From assembly GCA_002167435.2 (NCBI GenBank), contig NHBR02000083.1, positions 1 through 64,000 of the forward strand: DNA of 64,000 bases, given 5' to 3'. The stretch comes from Allomuricauda sp. TMED12. Lineage in GTDB: Bacteria; Bacteroidota; Bacteroidia; Flavobacteriales; Flavobacteriaceae. Shown in pieces: positions 60,577-64,000 of this stretch. A program made the position numbers and the translations under genes. Every line of letters starts with the position of its first letter. The stretch's first letter is position 1. The notes under the pieces were generated by a model that was not told where the DNA came from, did no database searches, and saw nothing but the letters and a program-made list of their open reading frames with translations.

Positions 60577-61482
60577 ATGCAAAAGATTTTAATACCTACG
60601 GATTTTTCGGAAAATGCATGGAATGCAATAGATTACGCTATGCAATTGTTCCGCAACAGGCGTTGTACTTTTTACTTGCTCAACACCTACACCCCTGTTA
60701 TCCCCAGCAGCCGATTTATGGCAAAAATGATTGATGGAGTTCGCATCGTGGATGCGGTGAGAGAGAATTCTGAACGAGGATTGACCAAAACCGTGGAACG
60801 GATAAAGACCAAATATGGCAACCCCAACCACAGTTTTGAGACCATTTCTTCTTTTAACCTTTTGGTGGAGGAGGTGAAAGATATTGTGGAGACTTTTGAA
60901 ATCCATTTGGTAATCACAGGCACCAAGGGTGCTTCTGGTGTGGACGAGGTATTTATGGGCAGTAATACGGTACGGATTATAAAAAGCACCAAAAAATGTC
61001 CTGTTTTGGCCATTCCATATCATTTTGAATACGTAACACCTTCAGAAATTGCCTTTGCCACAGATTTTAATCGATTTTACACCTCATCCGAACTATCTCC
61101 TTTACTGGAAATGGCCAAGATGTTCAAAGCCACGATTCGAATTGTACATGTGCAATACGGTATCAAAGCATTGACGGAACTGCAGCAGTTCAACTTAAAC
61201 ATGCTACGACGTTATCTTGGTGATGTGGAACATTATGTTCATACAGTTTCCGAGCTAAATTCGGTTTCCCACACTTTGGAAACATTCTCTAAGGAATTGG
61301 ATATCCATCTTTTGGCGATGCTGAACTATCAGCATAGCTATATGGAGAAAATGACGCGAGAACCCATCATAAAAAGAACGGCGTTCCATACCCAGATACC
61401 CTTGTTGGTAATACCTGAATTGGGCATGGAAGGTGTCTCCAAGGAGGCAAAAGAAGAAGAGGAAGTAGAGTCGCACAATTAA
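60577..61482 (+). CDS. Universal stress protein (tandem UspA domains), usp3
   Basis: A 301-residue protein with two UspA domains (about residues 1-148 and 155-285). The first begins MQKILIPTDFSENAWNAIDYAM and has VITGTKGASGVDEVFMGSNTVRII, the ATP-binding type motif. The second domain is less conserved. ATG 60577 is chosen over ATG 60556 because the earlier codon begins at the last base of the -7 box. It lies 79 bases after the regulator gene and has its own operator, the third usp gene in the region with such a site. Confidence 0.88.
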   Translation: MQKILIPTDFSENAWNAIDYAMQLFRNRRCTFYLLNTYTPVIPSSRFMAKMIDGVRIVDAVRENSERGLTKTVERIKTKYGNPNHSFETISSFNLLVEEVKDIVETFEIHLVITGTKGASGVDEVFMGSNTVRIIKSTKKCPVLAIPYHFEYVTPSEIAFATDFNRFYTSSELSPLLEMAKMFKATIRIVHVQYGIKALTELQQFNLNMLRRYLGDVEHYVHTVSELNSVSHTLETFSKELDIHLLAMLNYQHSYMEKMTREPIIKRTAFHTQIPLLVIPELGMEGVSKEAKEEEEVESHN

Positions 61483-61493
61483 AGTTCCGTTGC

Positions 61494-61501
61494 TATCTTT
61501 A
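61494..61501 (+). promoter_or_regulatory. Possible -7 element of the dehydratase gene
   Basis: TATCTTTA fits TAnnTTTA and lies 29 bases before ATG 61531. There is neither a -33 TTTG nor an Fnr-type dyad upstream. Confidence 0.35.
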
Positions 61502-61530
61502 TACCGTAAAAAACCGGTATAAGGCAACCT

Positions 61531-62466
61531 ATGAACAAACAACTATTAATTGACTGCCACGAACGGATAAAACCTTTTATCCATAATACTCCTGTGCTCA
61601 CTTCCAGACTTATCAACGAGATAGCTGGCGCCGATTTGTACTTTAAGTGTGAAAACTTTCAACGGATGGGCGCCTTTAAAATGCGTGGTGCCGCCAATGC
61701 CATAATGCAACTAACAGACGAGCAGAAGCAAAATGGTGTTGTCACCCATTCTTCTGGTAATTTTGCCCAAGCCCTATCGCTTTCCGCACAAAGTCTAGGC
61801 GTAAAAGCCTATATAGTTATGCCAAATTCAGCGCCTAAAGTTAAAAAAGAGGCAGTCAAAGGATACGGTGGCATCTTGATTGAGTGTGAATCTACCTTAG
61901 AGGCTCGGGAACGTGAATCTGATCGTATTGTAAAAGAACATGGTGCTACTTTTATTCACCCCTCAAATGATGACCATGTGATTTTGGGGCAAGGAACAGC
62001 CTGCAAAGAACTATTGGAACTCCAACCAAATCTTGATTATGTGGTTACTCCTGTTGGCGGTGGTGGATTGATTGCAGGAACTGCCCTTGCTGCCCATTAT
62101 TTTGGAAACCATTGCAAAACCATAGGTGGGGAACCCTTTGAGGTTGATGACGCCTATCGGTCCTTACAAAGCGGAAAAATAGAGACCAACACCACAACAA
62201 ATACAATTGCGGATGGGCTCAAAACCCAATTGGGGGATAGAAACTTTCCCATCATTCAAAAATATGTGAACGAAATTGTTCGGGTAACAGAAGAAGAAAT
62301 CATTGCGGCTATGCGATTGATTTGGGAACGACTCAAAATTGTATGTGAGCCTTCCAGTGCAGTAGCCCTAGCGGCCGTTCTTAAGAAAAAAGATGACTTA
62401 GCTAACAAAAAAGTGGGTATTATAATATCTGGCGGAAATGTTGACTTAAGCCATTTGCCCTTTTAA
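61531..62466 (+). CDS. PLP-dependent threonine/serine dehydratase-type enzyme
   Basis: A 311-residue fold-type II PLP enzyme without the C-terminal ACT regulatory domain. This puts it with catabolic threonine dehydratases, serine racemases and threo-3-hydroxyaspartate ammonia-lyases rather than biosynthetic IlvA. The PLP Lys is in ENFQRMGAFKMRGAANA, the Ser/Asn phosphate and substrate loop is HSSGNFAQAL, and the Gly-rich PLP phosphate loop is VGGGGLIAGTAL. It is monocistronic and ends 4 bases from the convergent kinase gene. Confidence 0.88.
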   Translation: MNKQLLIDCHERIKPFIHNTPVLTSRLINEIAGADLYFKCENFQRMGAFKMRGAANAIMQLTDEQKQNGVVTHSSGNFAQALSLSAQSLGVKAYIVMPNSAPKVKKEAVKGYGGILIECESTLEARERESDRIVKEHGATFIHPSNDDHVILGQGTACKELLELQPNLDYVVTPVGGGGLIAGTALAAHYFGNHCKTIGGEPFEVDDAYRSLQSGKIETNTTTNTIADGLKTQLGDRNFPIIQKYVNEIVRVTEEEIIAAMRLIWERLKIVCEPSSAVALAAVLKKKDDLANKKVGIIISGGNVDLSHLPF

Positions 62467-62470
62467 GATA

Positions 62471-63928
62471 TTATTGAACTTTGGGGAAAGTTATGGTAAA
62501 AATGGTGCCAACATCCTTCTCACTCTCAACTTCTATTTTTCCATCCATGGCCTCCACTTGTGTCTTTACCAAATAAAGTCCAAAACCCTTACCCTCGGTA
62601 GTACCGCTAAGCCTACCATACATGTCAAAAATCTTTCGCTCTTTTTCCGGGGTAAGTTCCATTCCTATACCATTGTCGGAAAATCTCAACATAATAGCTT
62701 GTTCCGTTTTTTCTGCGATTATTTGGATATTGGCAGGAATATCTTGCTTAGAGTAATTGATTGCATTTAGTATAAGGTTATAAAAAATATTTACGATATA
62801 ACTCTTCGCACCAAATACAGTATCGACCTCTAAAAAGTTGGTTTCAATGGAAGCTCCATTTTTTGTGATTTCTTCTGATAGAAGCCCATTTACATCTTTC
62901 ATAACATCCCGAAGAGGAACATTCCTGAATTTTTCCTTGTCCGCAGATTTTAATGCCAACGAATGGTGAAGGTCCTTAATCGTTTGATCCAGTGCCTCTG
63001 TAGTATGCTCTATCTTTTTCATAATGTCGTCGTTCATCTCATCCTTGCCCCAATCATATATTTTGGACAACATTAAAAGATTTGATATGGGACCACGCAG
63101 ATTATGCGATATGATCCGAACAAAATTCTGGAGCTCGTGATTTTGTTCAACAATCTGCTGGTTGGAAATTACATCCCTGGTAACATCTTGTGTAGTCCCC
63201 CTCATTCGATAAGGCTTACCATTATCATCGTAAAAAGCTCTACCCTTTTGATGGACATACCTAATTTCTCCGTTACCTACCAAAATTCGATGAACAATAT
63301 CATGTGTTGTTTTTTCATCGATACATTTATTAACATCTTCATTAAAAGCATCTCTGTCCTCCGGATGAATGATTTCCATTAATGATTCGTAATTCGCTTT
63401 AAATGTTTCGGGACTTTTGTCAAAGATTCTGAAAAGTTGATCGGACCAAGTGATTTCGTTCTTTTTCATGTCCCAGTTCCAATGCCCCACATCGGCAACT
63501 TCTTGGGCTTCCCGATACTTTCTTTCACTTTCCCTTAATCGATGATTGTTGTTTACTTCCAGTGTAATGTCCTTTTGCCAGACACAACAACCAACAACAT
63601 CTCCAAAATGATTCATAAAAGGTTGGAAGGAAAACTCGTGCACCACTATTTTTCCATTCTCCTCAAAAGTATGCTTTGATGTGGTCGCGTAGCGATTTAG
63701 CGCCCTTTCACAACCTTGTTGACAAGGATTAAAGAAACCATCCACCTTATAAACCTCTTTAAGGTCCATACCCCTTTCAACATCTCCTATACCAACATGT
63801 TTAAGACGAGCCTTGAAGGAGGTATTAAAAGCGGTAAGCTTATAATCTTCATCCATTGCCCACACAAGGTCATCCCGATCCTCAACGATTTCAACTTTAT
63901 TTTGAATAAAGGCGTGGTTCTGTTTCAC
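62471..63928 (-). CDS. PAS-domain sensor histidine kinase
   Basis: A 485-residue soluble histidine kinase without TM helices. The first PAS-like domain spans about residues 18-125 and contains a CxxxC pair (PCQQGC). The second PAS plus PAC spans about 135-255 (GHWNWDMKKNEITWSDQLFRIF). The dimerisation domain has RIISHNLRGPISNLLM with the phospho-acceptor His near residue 293. The ATPase domain spans about 375-485 with NLILNAINYS, DNGIGM and GKGFGLYLVK. The start is GTG 63928; no ATG lies between it and an in-frame stop about 70 bases upstream. No response regulator is adjacent within the window, and the gene has no visible Fnr-type site. Confidence 0.88.
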   Translation of the reverse strand: MKQNHAFIQNKVEIVEDRDDLVWAMDEDYKLTAFNTSFKARLKHVGIGDVERGMDLKEVYKVDGFFNPCQQGCERALNRYATTSKHTFEENGKIVVHEFSFQPFMNHFGDVVGCCVWQKDITLEVNNNHRLRESERKYREAQEVADVGHWNWDMKKNEITWSDQLFRIFDKSPETFKANYESLMEIIHPEDRDAFNEDVNKCIDEKTTHDIVHRILVGNGEIRYVHQKGRAFYDDNGKPYRMRGTTQDVTRDVISNQQIVEQNHELQNFVRIISHNLRGPISNLLMLSKIYDWGKDEMNDDIMKKIEHTTEALDQTIKDLHHSLALKSADKEKFRNVPLRDVMKDVNGLLSEEITKNGASIETNFLEVDTVFGAKSYIVNIFYNLILNAINYSKQDIPANIQIIAEKTEQAIMLRFSDNGIGMELTPEKERKIFDMYGRLSGTTEGKGFGLYLVKTQVEAMDGKIEVESEKDVGTIFTITFPKVQ

Positions 63929-64000
63929 AGTATAATAGTTATTCAGAATAAAATTAAAGGCCTTCTTTAAATTAAGTAATTTAAGCTTGGTTATTTATTG

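Noticed and set aside
1-64000. CRISPR arrays, prophage, insertion sequences, rRNA
   Set aside because: No regularly spaced direct repeats, transposase or phage genes, terminal inverted repeats or rRNA segments were seen; gene content is core-like throughout.

Overview
The window looks like a chromosomal segment of a marine-type Bacteroidota, most likely a Flavobacteriaceae (an inference from gene content, not a species call). The evidence is the Bacteroidota -7 promoter element TAnnTTTG in front of many genes, a fused ccoNO oxidase gene with a mono-haem CcoP, paired ExbD genes next to a MotA/TolQ/ExbB protein, DUF4097 and DUF5916 proteins, and a ribosomal protein S2 carrying a helix-hairpin-helix tail. 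Coding density is high. No gene-free stretch exceeds about 250 bases. I see no phage, insertion sequence, CRISPR array or rRNA; there is one tRNA.

Layout. 1-4000: an unidentified gene tail, a HisC-like aminotransferase and a large convergent CBM9/DUF5916 outer-membrane protein. 4000-7330: translation genes rplM-rpsI and rpsB-tsf. 7345-10437 (minus): an ECF sigma factor, a HEAT-repeat putative anti-sigma factor and two DUF4097 proteins. 10600-18000 (plus): pyrH, frr, an RND/MMPL exporter, asnS, rpoN and a PAP2-like membrane protein. 18000-23130 (mostly minus): a porin-like barrel, the ExbB/ExbD energy-transducing operon, tRNA-Ser(GGA), ansA and tatD. 23200-34430: a retropepsin-like protease between REP-like repeats, sucB and sucA, an HGSNAT-like acyltransferase, a DegT aminotransferase with galE, waaA and a sugar porter.

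The most interesting part is about 34.7-61.5 kb. It reads as one dispersed oxygen-limitation regulon. It holds a cbb3 oxidase operon (ccoS-ccoNO-ccoQ-ccoP-ccoG-fixH-TauE-CoA transferase), its copper ATPase ccoI, a divergent Crp/Fnr regulator, hemN, three universal stress proteins, a RaiA-type ribosome factor, a usp-SLC13-pckA-pfkA operon, a TonB protein, a DUF2490 protein, and an uncharacterised pair made of a GCS2-CBS fusion and an AstE/ASPA-like hydrolase. Ten promoters carry a TGAY-N4-RTCA dyad. In nine the dyad lies exactly 23 bases upstream of a TAnnTTTG/A-like box; in the tenth the gap is 24. That places the dyad centre near -41.5, the class II Crp/Fnr activation geometry. One dyad serves both ccoI and the regulator gene, which implies autoregulation. 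These promoters also fix several start codons, giving short leaders of about 15-28 bases.

Together the genes suggest a switch to low oxygen: high-affinity respiration with copper loading, oxygen-independent haem synthesis, glycolytic and PEP/oxaloacetate flux with a dicarboxylate-type transporter, CoA-transferase chemistry, and ribosome protection. The operator geometry is read directly from the sequence. The regulator assignment and the physiology are inferences.
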